IMG/VR virus record: IMGVR_UViG_3300043449_000019
Span: 1 to 33,106 of that record
Source: a virus
Length of the DNA stretch: 33,106 nt
Direction: 5' to 3' (one strand)
Part shown: positions 22,459 to 29,727 of the stretch, piece by piece
Layout of the letters: the number at the start of each line of letters is the position of its first letter
Numbering within the stretch: the first letter of the stretch is position 1
Made by a program: the position numbers and the translations under genes
The notes under the pieces: generated by a model
What the model was told of the DNA's origin: nothing
The model's database searches: none
Seen by the model: the letters and a program-made list of their open reading frames with translations, nothing else

Positions 22459-22910
22459 TTTTTTCGGGAATCCTTGTAGCCGGGCTGGATGGCCTCAGAG
22501 ATTTTGGCAAGGATTTCCAATTGAACGGCCATAGGCCACTCAGCTTCAACATCTTCGTAGGTGATGCCATCCAAAGTGCCGTTTTCGGGAATCAGCAACT
22601 TGATGTACTCGACCATTCGGTTCTCCATCTGCAAGATGGTTTCAACCAAGTCTTTGGTGGATCGGCCTTCAACAACCACATCGTCTTCAGTGACCACGAT
22701 GCCTTCAATAGCACCGGATTCACGGAAAGATGATGTCATCTTGTCGAAACGCTTTTTGAATTCTGCTTGGTCAATCTTTGTCACACGCTCCTGCAATGCA
22801 TCAAGCTCTTTGGACAAAGGGATGCGAACTTTGAATGTGTGACCACCAAGTTCAAATGTCTTGGTGCGGAGATTGGTGGTTTCGCCAAAAGCGGATGAGA
22901 GTCGTGTCAT
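22455..22910 (-). CDS. Tail assembly chaperone G
   Basis: The 151-residue zero-frame product; the ATG at 22910 follows AAGGCAAACC. Pattern: MTRLSSAFGETTNLRTKTFELGGHTFKVRIPLSKELDAL, helical middle (KIDQAEFKKRFDKMTSSF), beta element VEGIVVTEDDVVVEG-like, and a helical end (VQLEILAKISEAIQPGYKD). The beta-then-helix layout and the position before the tape measure with a frameshift partner fit the lambda G family. It binds tail tube and tape measure and is absent from the virion in relatives. No enzyme motif. Confidence 0.75.
   Translation of the reverse strand: MTRLSSAFGETTNLRTKTFELGGHTFKVRIPLSKELDALQERVTKIDQAEFKKRFDKMTSSFRESGAIEGIVVTEDDVVVEGRSTKDLVETILQMENRMVEYIKLLIPENGTLDGITYEDVEAEWPMAVQLEILAKISEAIQPGYKDSRKN
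22458..22464 (-). promoter_or_regulatory. Slippery heptamer A AAA AAC (programmed -1 frameshift)
   Basis: The zero frame of G reads CGA AAA AAC TAA; both tRNAs can re-pair one base back on the six A residues. The sequence follows the X-XXY-YYZ rule. It lies just before the G stop, and the -1 frame is open through to gene T. This is the position of the lambda G-T shift, although lambda uses another heptamer. Confidence 0.8.
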
Positions 22911-22918
22911 GGTTTGCC

Positions 22919-23140
22919 TTATCGTGTAGTACGGATGATTTTTTGATATACAGCTTCGTTCAGAGCAATGGCGTAATCCACCGCTTGATCTGGCGAAATT
23001 GTATCTGCATGGTTACGCGCAATTTCATGCGCCAACGCAATTGCAGTGATGCGTTGTTGAGTGAACCCAAACCAGTCTTTTCTTTCACTGGCTTGGGTTA
23101 TCAGGTAACTCAGAAGGTCGCTCGTGTCTTGTATTTTCAT
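22919..23140 (-). CDS. Small tail-region protein, unknown function (73 aa)
   Basis: Begins at ATG 23140, MKIQDTSDLLSYLITQASERKDWFG, followed by helical FTQQRITAIALAHEIARNHADTISPDQAVDYAIALNE. No known domain. It lies between the tail-tube pair and chaperone G, where small assembly factors often stand. Largely helical, possibly binding as a dimer (inference). Confidence 0.6.
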   Translation of the reverse strand: MKIQDTSDLLSYLITQASERKDWFGFTQQRITAIALAHEIARNHADTISPDQAVDYAIALNEAVYQKIIRTTR

Positions 23141-23142
23141 GT

Positions 23143-23337
23143 TTAGTCTTTTGTTGTCGCCTTCGGAGCAGTGTACGGGTTGTATTTTTTCAGAAGGGCC
23201 AAAGCCACTGCTTCAGCCGTATCGGCCTCGGCAGTAGCGCCAGCAACTTCAGCAGCATCAACAGGCAAAGTACGAGCGACAGATTCAATGTCGCCGTAAG
23301 TGCCAACGATGATTTCAATGGCTTCTGAGACTTTCAT
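23143..23337 (-). CDS. Small tail-region protein, unknown function (64 aa)
   Basis: The ATG at 23337 overlaps the stop of the first tail-tube gene (TGATG), so it is translated with it. Sequence features: VSEAIEIIVGTYGDIESVARTLPVDAAEV, an Ala-rich helical middle and a Lys/Tyr/Pro end (KKYNPYTAPKATTKD). No family recognised. With the 73-residue protein it forms a small pair before the chaperones. Confidence 0.55.
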   Translation of the reverse strand: MKVSEAIEIIVGTYGDIESVARTLPVDAAEVAGATAEADTAEAVALALLKKYNPYTAPKATTKD

Positions 23338-23855
23338 CAGGTGTTCGACCAGCCGTACTGGTTGCCTCGTGGATGAACAGTGAATGTGCATTTGGCTTCA
23401 GCACCGGGAGCAGCGTCAATCTGGAACTGGCCCACGCGACCATTGAAGGCATAAGCGACAGTGGTAGCACCATCAACAGCAGCCACAACGAAAGTGCGGT
23501 CAGTAACACCAGAAGCGGCATCGGCACGGATTTGCAACAATGCGGCATCAGAAGGGTTCCAAGCAGCCGTGATGGTCATGCTCGTAGGAGCCGCCTGCAC
23601 GGGAATCTTGTCGCTCTGACGCGAACCTGCCACGCTGAAGCTGGCGACAGCATCGTCTTGACCGAAGGCTGGAACGGCTTCAACAGGCAACAGAACACCA
23701 GCAGCGCCAGTACCGTTTGCGGCAGTGCCAACAATCGTGGCAACTTGACCAGTCCAGACGGAAAGGTTGGCAGTCGTGAAAGCCGTAGGAGTAGCGCCAG
23801 ATTGCATCCAAAGCGATGCAGCAAAGCCGGGAAGGATTTTGTTAGGTGCAGCCAT
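23337..23855 (-). CDS. Tail tube protein, copy A
   Basis: A 172-residue tail-tube subunit; the ATG follows AAGGAGTCATC. The N-terminal 55 residues (PNKILPGFAASLWMQSGA...) differ from copy B and include a Gly/Ala-rich loop (GTAANGTGAAGV). From LLPVEAVPAFGQDDAVAS onward it is nearly the same as copy B. It lies between copy B and the chaperone genes, the standard place. One subunit of a hexameric-ring tube is expected. Whether both copies are used in each tube is unknown. Confidence 0.75.
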   Translation of the reverse strand: MAAPNKILPGFAASLWMQSGATPTAFTTANLSVWTGQVATIVGTAANGTGAAGVLLPVEAVPAFGQDDAVASFSVAGSRQSDKIPVQAAPTSMTITAAWNPSDAALLQIRADAASGVTDRTFVVAAVDGATTVAYAFNGRVGQFQIDAAPGAEAKCTFTVHPRGNQYGWSNT

Positions 23856-23864
23856 GATGACTCC

Positions 23865-24359
23865 TTATGCGTTGTTGGACCAGCCGTACTGGTTGCCGCG
23901 GGGGTGAACAGTGAACGTGCATTTTGCTTCAGCGCCGGGGGCTGCATCAATTTGGAATTGACCAACACGACCGTTGAAAGCGTAATACACAATGTTTGAG
24001 CCTTCAGTGGCCGAAACCACAAAAGTGCGGTCAATCACGCCAGAAGCAGCATCGCCGCGCATCAACAGCAAGTTGGCATCCGAAGGATTCCAAGCGGCAG
24101 TAATGGTCATGCTGGTAGGTGCGGCTTGAACTGGAATCTTGTCAGACTGACGCGAACCAGCGACCGAGTAAGACGCAACAGCGTCATCTTGGCCGAAAGC
24201 AGGCACAGCTTCAACTGGCAGCAAATTGCCAGAGACAGCGATTGGGGCCACGCTTGCAACCAAAGACAATTGAGCAGTTGTCAAAGGGGTAGGCGAAGAA
24301 GTGGGCTGGCAGTAGAGGGCTGCACTAAAACCCGGCAAGACTTTGTTTGGGAGAGCCAT
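23865..24359 (-). CDS. Tail tube protein, copy B (paralogue)
   Basis: A 164-residue protein, first of the tandem pair; the ATG follows AAGGAACTCAAA. From LLPVEAVPAFGQDDAVAS to NQYGWSN I counted about 104 of 117 positions identical to copy A, while the first 47 residues are quite different and lack the Ala/Gly insertion. The DNA of the shared part has many synonymous changes, so the duplication is not recent and the protein is under strong selection. Order: tail terminator, then B, then A. Confidence 0.75.
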   Translation of the reverse strand: MALPNKVLPGFSAALYCQPTSSPTPLTTAQLSLVASVAPIAVSGNLLPVEAVPAFGQDDAVASYSVAGSRQSDKIPVQAAPTSMTITAAWNPSDANLLLMRGDAASGVIDRTFVVSATEGSNIVYYAFNGRVGQFQIDAAPGAEAKCTFTVHPRGNQYGWSNNA

Positions 24360-24390
24360 TTTGAGTTCCTTAAAGAGTTAAACAAGTGTC

Positions 24391-24810
24391 TTATGTTGGG
24401 ATGTCCAAAGTGCAATCCAAAAAGATTTGCGCCATTTTTTCTTCGTTGTTATAGGAGTTGTAGAGCCACAATACATCAGCTTTCGAGATTTGAAAGCCGT
24501 TTGTAGCGCCGCCGAACAGCCCACTATAACCGTGCAGAGATTGTAATATCTGATTCGAGATTGTGAAACCATCTTCTATCTCTTGAGTGAAGATGGAAAT
24601 CTGGAATACAGGTCGATCAATCCCTTTGACACTTTGGACAGGCCCGGTATAGACCGGCTGGTGTACGTTACGCAGCATCCAGACAACGAACTTTGGCTGT
24701 GTGGCAAAGTTACGGTTGAAAGCCGCATATACAGGAACAGGATTGACAATTTGACTCAGTTGATACTGAATCGCCTTGCCATACTGAACCACGTTTTGTT
24801 GTGTTGCCAT
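24391..24810 (-). CDS. Tail terminator/completion protein (DUF3168-like)
   Basis: A 139-residue protein between the head-closure and tail-tube genes. It has the expected alpha/beta layout: an N-terminal helix with QYGKAIQYQLSQIVNPVPVYAAF, FVVWMLRNVHQPVYTG, a strand VFQISIFTQE, then a helix (FTISNQILQSLHG) and C-terminal strands (KMAQIFLDCTLDIPT). This is the pattern of gp17-type proteins that cap the tail tube. No clear ribosome-binding site stands before the ATG; the previous stop is one base upstream. Confidence 0.7.
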   Translation of the reverse strand: MATQQNVVQYGKAIQYQLSQIVNPVPVYAAFNRNFATQPKFVVWMLRNVHQPVYTGPVQSVKGIDRPVFQISIFTQEIEDGFTISNQILQSLHGYSGLFGGATNGFQISKADVLWLYNSYNNEEKMAQIFLDCTLDIPT

Positions 24811-25155
24811 TTAGACCGCCGTTACTGGATCGGAGCGATAGCACATGAAAATCACATTCATGCGGTCATCAGACTCACGAGCATTGTCGATGCGCCAATC
24901 TTTGCCGCGCCATGTGATGGAATAGAGGTTTTGGTTATCCACTATTGTTTTCATGTTTGGCGTGTAGTTCAGCGTGAAATTGGTCAAGTCTTGGTACAGC
25001 CGGTACTTGTCTGCAATCTTCAAACTGTTTGCAACAGATGAGACTCGTGCGCGAGTTTCAAACCACAACGTCTGTGTCGTGGATTGCTCACCAAAATCAG
25101 ACTTTCCAAAAGTCAGATTGTTAATTTTGACGTTCTCAAACCGTGCAATTGCCAT
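24811..25155 (-). CDS. Head closure protein (SPP1 gp16-like)
   Basis: A 114-residue beta-rich protein. The pattern FETRARVSSVANSLKIADKYRLYQDLTNFTLNYT then LYSITWRGKDWRIDNARESDDRMNVIFMCYR is the beta-barrel of head-tail joining proteins (PF05521 type). In SPP1 the relative, gp16, closes the head after packaging. It stands directly after the connector gene as expected. The ribosome-binding site is weak; coupling is likely. Confidence 0.65.
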   Translation of the reverse strand: MAIARFENVKINNLTFGKSDFGEQSTTQTLWFETRARVSSVANSLKIADKYRLYQDLTNFTLNYTPNMKTIVDNQNLYSITWRGKDWRIDNARESDDRMNVIFMCYRSDPVTAV

Positions 25156-25166
25156 AATATTTTAGT

Positions 25167-25838
25167 TCACATTATTAGGGGTTTATACGGGCGAAGAAGA
25201 ACCTGTGCGCTGTATGGAATGGGCTTGAGCTTTGTCTCTGTCGAGTTTGCACGGTTGTTGTACAAGTCGGTCAAGATCAGCAGCGCAGCCTGCTTAATGA
25301 CAGGATACGAACTCAAAGGATTCGCCACAGCCGTGTATTCCACGATGATGGGCGCAGTCATGGACGTATTGATGTTTGTTGGCAGACTCGCAACAATCAC
25401 CTTGTTGCCGCTGGCATCGTAGTAATACTGGTTTGAAGGCACAAGCGTCAAAACAGACGGGGTGCTGTCATTCCAATATGCCACTTTGCCAATGGTCACA
25501 CCAGCCTGCGTTGGCGACTGATTCTGGCTCACTTCTGGCAAGTCCAAAGAGACTGGCGAAGCAGCCAAACTCTCAGGACCATACCAGACCCGATACGAGG
25601 TCGGGAAGATGGACATGCCAAGGAAATCCTCAACATGCATCCGTGTTGCCACTTCCAAGTTGTTCAGATAGCCGTCTTGGCTCTCGTCATCAAACAAGTT
25701 CAGGTGGTCAGTGATTTCGGAGGTCGTAATCCAATTGGTAACTACGTCACGGCTGATTTGCTCAACCTTGACATAGTTAAAAGGATTGCGCGTTTGAGCG
25801 CCAAACGGCAATCCAGAAAGAGCTTCGTTGGAAGACAT
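25167..25838 (-). CDS. Head-tail connector (gp6/phiE125 gp8-like)
   Basis: A 223-residue protein; the ATG at 25838 follows AAAGGCGTAAAAG. Helical part: WITTSEITDHLNLFDDESQDGYLNNLEVATRMHVEDFLGMSIFPTSY, the signature of gp6-type connectors that sit below the portal ring. The middle is beta, and the end (PVIKQAALLILTDLYNNR) is the closing helix of the phiE125 gp8 group. It follows the second capsid gene after a short gap. Larger than HK97 gp6 (about 110 residues), with the added beta domain. Confidence 0.75.
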   Translation of the reverse strand: MSSNEALSGLPFGAQTRNPFNYVKVEQISRDVVTNWITTSEITDHLNLFDDESQDGYLNNLEVATRMHVEDFLGMSIFPTSYRVWYGPESLAASPVSLDLPEVSQNQSPTQAGVTIGKVAYWNDSTPSVLTLVPSNQYYYDASGNKVIVASLPTNINTSMTAPIIVEYTAVANPLSSYPVIKQAALLILTDLYNNRANSTETKLKPIPYSAQVLLRPYKPLIM

Positions 25839-25850
25839 CTTTTACGCCTT

Positions 25851-26864
25851 TCAGGCACTCATCCGAGCGCCAGCAAACGGGTCGCGCACAGTGCTGACCA
25901 CTCGTTTCTCAGCATACAGTGTAACGAAGCCGGGCGTAGTTTGTTCCATCATTTGAATGGACATTTGCTCGGTATCGCCAATGGTCAAGAAACGGGGCCA
26001 GTTTGCCAGATAGATCGGGAAGGCGCTAGACAGGTATGGGTTTGGAATCACAGGGAAACCAAACATGCGGCCAACAGCAGCGCCGTCTTCATCGCCAATT
26101 TCCAAGAACAATGGCAGACCTTGCGTATCCTTCAGGTTACGCAGGCTTTGAATCATTGTGGGGCTGATGTGCCAAGCATTGCCGGGCAAAGACCAGTATT
26201 GCGATGGGAAGGCATTCACCACGCTAACGATGTTGGCGTAAGTCACACCACCACCAGTTTGAGCAACTGTCGCCAAAGTGTGCAAGCCATTAGTGATAGC
26301 CGTGCCAGAAGTGCCGTAAGCGGCAGTCGAGCCAGAAGTATACGAATCCAAGCCGCGCAAGCCAGAAGTTGCGCCAGTTGTGGTTGTCGTAGAACCTGCT
26401 TGGTCGTTGTTGATAGCCATAGAAGCAGCCTCTTGCTGGCTGAATTCCAAGGCAATATCTTCAACAATGGTAGCTTCAAGGCCGTTCACATCTGACAAGA
26501 CAGCTTCGCGGATTGGCAATTGAGCCGTCACAACACGCACTGGCAAGGACCAAACCGTGGTGTTGGTGTTTGGAGTACCAGTGTTGTCTTGAACTGGATA
26601 GCCCCAAGGGTTTGTTTGGTATGTTGCGTTACCAGTCTTGGCAACGAACTGAGCGTCAGAACCAGCAACTGGAATGACACGAGAACCCATACGGAATGGG
26701 TTGGCGTAACGCAAAGCTGCGAACGCATCATCGAACACTGCACGACCACCCACACCAGAACCAGAGCCAGTGATTGCAGAGGCTTCTTTCAGGTCGATGT
26801 TGACTGTGCCGCCTTCGGTAATGGCTTGCTTAATTCCAGAGAGGATTTTTTCAGTGATGGTCAT
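25851..26864 (-). CDS. Second major-capsid paralogue, without scaffold domain (MCP2)
   Basis: I chose ATG 26864, six bases after AAGGAG. The 337 residues share the full capsid fold with MCP1: residue 26 (KEASA) aligns with MCP1 residue 104, with about 19 of 31 identities in the first block, then NNDQ, SGLRGLD, FPxY, EKR and VRDPFAG at the end. It lacks the first 78 or so residues of MCP1 that form the coiled-coil delta/scaffold domain, so it begins about where MCP1 would be cut by the protease. It may mix into the shell or form special vertices (as T4 gp24 does beside gp23); it could also be a decorative shell protein. Confidence 0.85.
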   Translation of the reverse strand: MTITEKILSGIKQAITEGGTVNIDLKEASAITGSGSGVGGRAVFDDAFAALRYANPFRMGSRVIPVAGSDAQFVAKTGNATYQTNPWGYPVQDNTGTPNTNTTVWSLPVRVVTAQLPIREAVLSDVNGLEATIVEDIALEFSQQEAASMAINNDQAGSTTTTTGATSGLRGLDSYTSGSTAAYGTSGTAITNGLHTLATVAQTGGGVTYANIVSVVNAFPSQYWSLPGNAWHISPTMIQSLRNLKDTQGLPLFLEIGDEDGAAVGRMFGFPVIPNPYLSSAFPIYLANWPRFLTIGDTEQMSIQMMEQTTPGFVTLYAEKRVVSTVRDPFAGARMSA

Positions 26865-27403
26865 GACGACTCCTTGATTGATGATTTCTTTAGCGCCCAA
26901 TACGCCTTTAAAGATTCCGATCTTCTTGAATTTGATTCTATTGTATTTTTCATTCCAGAGCGACTTTTGTTCCCAGACGAAGCCCTGCCAATGTTCGCTT
27001 TATGAGATTCAGAAAGTGGTTTACCAAGAATTGTTTTCTTCCTTTTTTCCTTTGATGCTTCATTCAGCATAGGATTGACGAAATTCAATTTTTGAAAATT
27101 ACTTTTTTTATTTCTCCAGCTTTCCGATGGAATCCATCCAGAAGTTCCTTCGCCGCCATCAGTCATGTTGACTAATTCAACATTCATATCTCTAAAGCAT
27201 TGGATTAAAAACTTTTCATGTTCCAAAGCATCATGTTCGGTTTCCCATCTTGATAAGATTTCCGATTTAAAACCATGCTTCGCAACAACATTATTCCAAT
27301 GATTATTTCTTTTTGATTTGATGAGATGTCTTCGACCTTTTCCTTTCCCTACATAGAAAGGAATTCCATCATCCTGTCGAAAATGAATGTATGTGTAAAA
27401 CAT
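26861..27403 (-). CDS. GIY-YIG homing endonuclease between the capsid paralogues (HEG2)
   Basis: A 180-residue free-standing homing endonuclease. GIY-YIG core: FYTYIHF (residues 2-8) and FYVGKGKGRR (16-25); further HWNNVVAKHG, Glu in ALEHEKFLI, and ELVNMTDGGEGTSG with the active Asn. Then a short NUMOD3-like region (GKPLSESHKANIGRASSG; SRRSESLKAYWALKKS). Its DNA is more A/T-rich than the capsid genes on both sides, a sign of acquisition. The last codons carry AAGGAG for MCP2, and the stop overlaps its start (ATGA). The ATG directly follows the T run of a terminator. Confidence 0.9.
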   Translation of the reverse strand: MFYTYIHFRQDDGIPFYVGKGKGRRHLIKSKRNNHWNNVVAKHGFKSEILSRWETEHDALEHEKFLIQCFRDMNVELVNMTDGGEGTSGWIPSESWRNKKSNFQKLNFVNPMLNEASKEKRKKTILGKPLSESHKANIGRASSGNKSRSGMKNTIESNSRRSESLKAYWALKKSSIKESS

Positions 27404-27434
27404 AAAAAAAGGGAGAGGTTCCCCCCTCCCTTTT
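27404..27434 (-). terminator. Intrinsic terminator after MCP1, overlapping the HEG2 leader
   Basis: AAAAGGGAG (27434-27426) and CTCCCTTTT (27415-27407) form a 9-bp stem with a G-rich 10-base loop; seven U follow (27410-27404), then the HEG2 ATG. It comes five bases after the MCP1 stop codon. It should limit transcription into HEG2, MCP2 and the tail genes and also hide the only purine-rich candidate ribosome-binding site of HEG2. Confidence 0.8.
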
Positions 27435-27438
27435 AATT

Positions 27439-28785
27439 TTAGGTCGCTGTCCCGGTGGAGCGATAGCGAACGCCAGCGAAAGGATCGCGCACCGAAGTTG
27501 CCAAACGCTTCTCACCGAAGAAGGTGATGTAGCCGGGCAGGGTTTGGTCGTAGCGGCGCATGACCATGTTCAGGCGCGACACGATGGTGTGGAAGCGGCT
27601 CCAGTCAGCGAAATACATAGGGTACAGGCTGTTAGTGCCAGCAGTGCCAGTAGTGGACTGACTTGGGTTGTCCAAGTACTTGTTCACCACCACATCGAAG
27701 CCCAACAGGCGACCAACGATACCGTTGGTTTCCAGAGGCGACATGCGCTCAAACACTGGAGTGCCGTTGTCGTCCACCAAGCCACGGATTTGGGCCAGCA
27801 AAACAGGACTCACGACAAACTTTGCGCTTTCAGTCCAATACTGCTGTGGCAGTGCATAGATGAAATTCACAACGTCTTTGTAAGTGATGTTTGCAGCGCC
27901 GACAGTGTTGGCGTTGGAGGTGATTTGGTCATAGGTAGCCAAGCTGTGCAGGCCAGAGCTAGAGCCAGTACCGGACGAGCCGAACGCAGCAGTGGAGGTA
28001 GTGCCACCAGTGTAGGTGGAGTTAGCGCCAGCGTACTGGTCCAAACCACGCAGGCCATCAGCACCGCCAGTAGCAGTGTCAGAGCCAGTGCCAGTCTGGT
28101 CGTTGTTTTGGATCATCGACAGAGCTTCGTTTTGAGCGAATTCCATCAGCATGTCGTCAACCACGTTGGCTTCCAAGCCATCAATGTCGTCCAAAGCCGC
28201 AGTACGGATAGGGAACTGCACGTTGATGTCCTTCAACACCACTTGCCAGATGGAAGTGTTTTCAGTTGTAGGAGTGCCGTTGTTCTGGATGCCGTAGCCC
28301 CACTGTGCGCCAGCGTTGCCGGTCTTCACACGGAACTGGTAGCTCGAACCATCGGTGGCAACGGTACGAGACACGCCGCGCAGAGGGTTGCCCAGACGCA
28401 GAGCAGCAAACACGGGATCGTAAGCAGTACGACCACCCTTGCCATCACCGCCAGCGGTCAGAGCAGAGGCTTCTTTCATGTACGCTTCGGCTTGAGCTTC
28501 GTCAGCAAAGATTTGCAGTTCTTTCTGGAAGTTGGACTTGCCAGCAACAATTGCTTTCAGTTGCTCACGAACCGACTTGTTCACATCGCCGCGGACAGTC
28601 TTTTCAGGCTTGATGACAGCAGGAGCTTGCACGGAGGCAACTTTGGCTTCCAGAGCAGCAACCATTTCGCTGAATTCGGCCTTGACGGCTTCAACAGCAG
28701 CGGGAATTTTGGCCTCAACAGCCACAATGCTCTCAGCCTGTTTGGCTTCGATAGCATCCAGTTTTTCGATGATTTCTTTAGACAT
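27439..28785 (-). CDS. Major capsid protein with N-terminal scaffold domain (MCP1)
   Basis: A 448-residue HK97-fold capsid protein; the ATG follows AAAGGCTAATC. Residues 1-60 form an Ala/Glu/Lys coiled coil (the delta or scaffold domain) and residues 60-103 a linker likely removed by the prohead protease. From residue 104 (KEASALTAGGDG) comes the mature shell protein, with the N-arm, the E-loop zone around VKTGNAGAQWGYG, the spine helix (EANVVDDMLMEFAQNEALSMIQNNDQ), and the P-domain and A-domain strands to the closing VRDPFAG. The adjacent protease and terminator fit the highest-expressed head gene. Confidence 0.9.
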   Translation of the reverse strand: MSKEIIEKLDAIEAKQAESIVAVEAKIPAAVEAVKAEFSEMVAALEAKVASVQAPAVIKPEKTVRGDVNKSVREQLKAIVAGKSNFQKELQIFADEAQAEAYMKEASALTAGGDGKGGRTAYDPVFAALRLGNPLRGVSRTVATDGSSYQFRVKTGNAGAQWGYGIQNNGTPTTENTSIWQVVLKDINVQFPIRTAALDDIDGLEANVVDDMLMEFAQNEALSMIQNNDQTGTGSDTATGGADGLRGLDQYAGANSTYTGGTTSTAAFGSSGTGSSSGLHSLATYDQITSNANTVGAANITYKDVVNFIYALPQQYWTESAKFVVSPVLLAQIRGLVDDNGTPVFERMSPLETNGIVGRLLGFDVVVNKYLDNPSQSTTGTAGTNSLYPMYFADWSRFHTIVSRLNMVMRRYDQTLPGYITFFGEKRLATSVRDPFAGVRYRSTGTAT

Positions 28786-28787
28786 GA

Positions 28788-29588
28788 TTAGCCTTTCAAG
28801 CGTTTGTCTAGGAGTTTAAGAAGTTCGCGTTGCTCAAGAGCCACGAGAATTTCCGCTTCGGTTGCCTCCGCATCAGAATCACTCTGAGTTGGCGCAGTTT
28901 CAATAGGCTCTTTCACAGCATCACGCTGTTCAATCACCGACTTGAATACAGATGCGGCGGCAACCGACATCTGCTTGGACAGACCTGCATCCCGCAGGGC
29001 TTCTTCCAATACTTTGAGGTCAGCCGAACCATCCTCACGGAAGTATTCGAGCTTCTTGACCTCTGCTTTGGGGTTGTTTGGGTACATCACCACGCTGGTT
29101 TCACGCAGGCCACCTTTGGTGATCTGGAAATAGCCATCTTCGTAGTAATCGCCTGAACCAGCAGGAAATGGAGTGCCGTCTTCTTTGACCCACTGATATT
29201 CATCAGCGTATGCGCCAACAGACACGCCGCCAAACATGTTGGGCGACTCGCACATGACTTGATAGAGGTCAGAACCAGCAGAAGTGTTCAGGAACAACCG
29301 ACCTTTGGCGCTCATGCCTTCGTCATCCATTTCCAACTCTGTCCATTCCCCAACAGGCATGGAATCAGCATTGTGGTTCAGGAACATTGGCAAAGGACGA
29401 CCGGACTTAGCAAACTCATTTGCCCAATCCATAAAACCTTCTGGCTGGTAATTGAATTTGCGACCGTCAGCGCCTTCACGAGCGCCCCAAGTGGTAATGC
29501 GAGCTTCAATCTTGCCTGTCGGTTCGCCGTTTGCGGCCTTTTCGGACAGGTTCAGCTTTGCTTCGCAGATGAGATTCAGTTGCTTCAT
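28788..29588 (-). CDS. Prohead maturation protease (S78, HK97-type)
   Basis: A 266-residue protease of HK97 prohead type. The triad is visible: His72 in FLNHN, Ser123 in GGVSVG, and Glu163 in LRETSVV, spaced as in HK97 gp4 (65, 115, 147). The C-terminal 70 residues are charged and helical, probably a packing tail for the prohead. It would cut the scaffold domain of MCP1 and then itself. The ATG at 29588 follows AGGGGCAATCA. It stands between portal and capsid in the usual order. Confidence 0.9.
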   Translation of the reverse strand: MKQLNLICEAKLNLSEKAANGEPTGKIEARITTWGAREGADGRKFNYQPEGFMDWANEFAKSGRPLPMFLNHNADSMPVGEWTELEMDDEGMSAKGRLFLNTSAGSDLYQVMCESPNMFGGVSVGAYADEYQWVKEDGTPFPAGSGDYYEDGYFQITKGGLRETSVVMYPNNPKAEVKKLEYFREDGSADLKVLEEALRDAGLSKQMSVAAASVFKSVIEQRDAVKEPIETAPTQSDSDAEATEAEILVALEQRELLKLLDKRLKG

Positions 29589-29721
29589 TGATTGCCCCTA
29601 AAGCAATGGATTGGTTATTGTCCTGTATTTTAGGGGATTGCCCCTTAGATACGGGCAACTCTATTGGAGGTCGAATGACCTGTTTTGCTAATGCTACCAG
29701 ATATTTTGAATCAGTACGCAT
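29506..29721 (-). CDS. Small gene overlapping the protease start (71 aa), uncertain
   Basis: Between portal and protease (139-base gap) an ATG at 29721 opens 71 codons. The first 44 residues (MRTDSKYLVALAKQV... SPKIQDNNQSIALGA) look protein-like, but the last 27 overlap the protease start in another frame and are very basic. There is no clear ribosome-binding site. Small genes do occur here in other phages. It could be a leader peptide for the protease or chance. Confidence 0.35.
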   Translation of the reverse strand: MRTDSKYLVALAKQVIRPPIELPVSKGQSPKIQDNNQSIALGAINEATESHLRSKAEPVRKGRKRRTDRQD

Positions 29722-29727
29722 TTTTAA

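Noticed and set aside
27544-28791. 415-codon open frame antisense to MCP1
   Set aside because: It mirrors the MCP1 codon pattern (Ala/Val/Gly-rich codons read backwards), has no ribosome-binding site and no recognisable protein features; MCP1 is certain.
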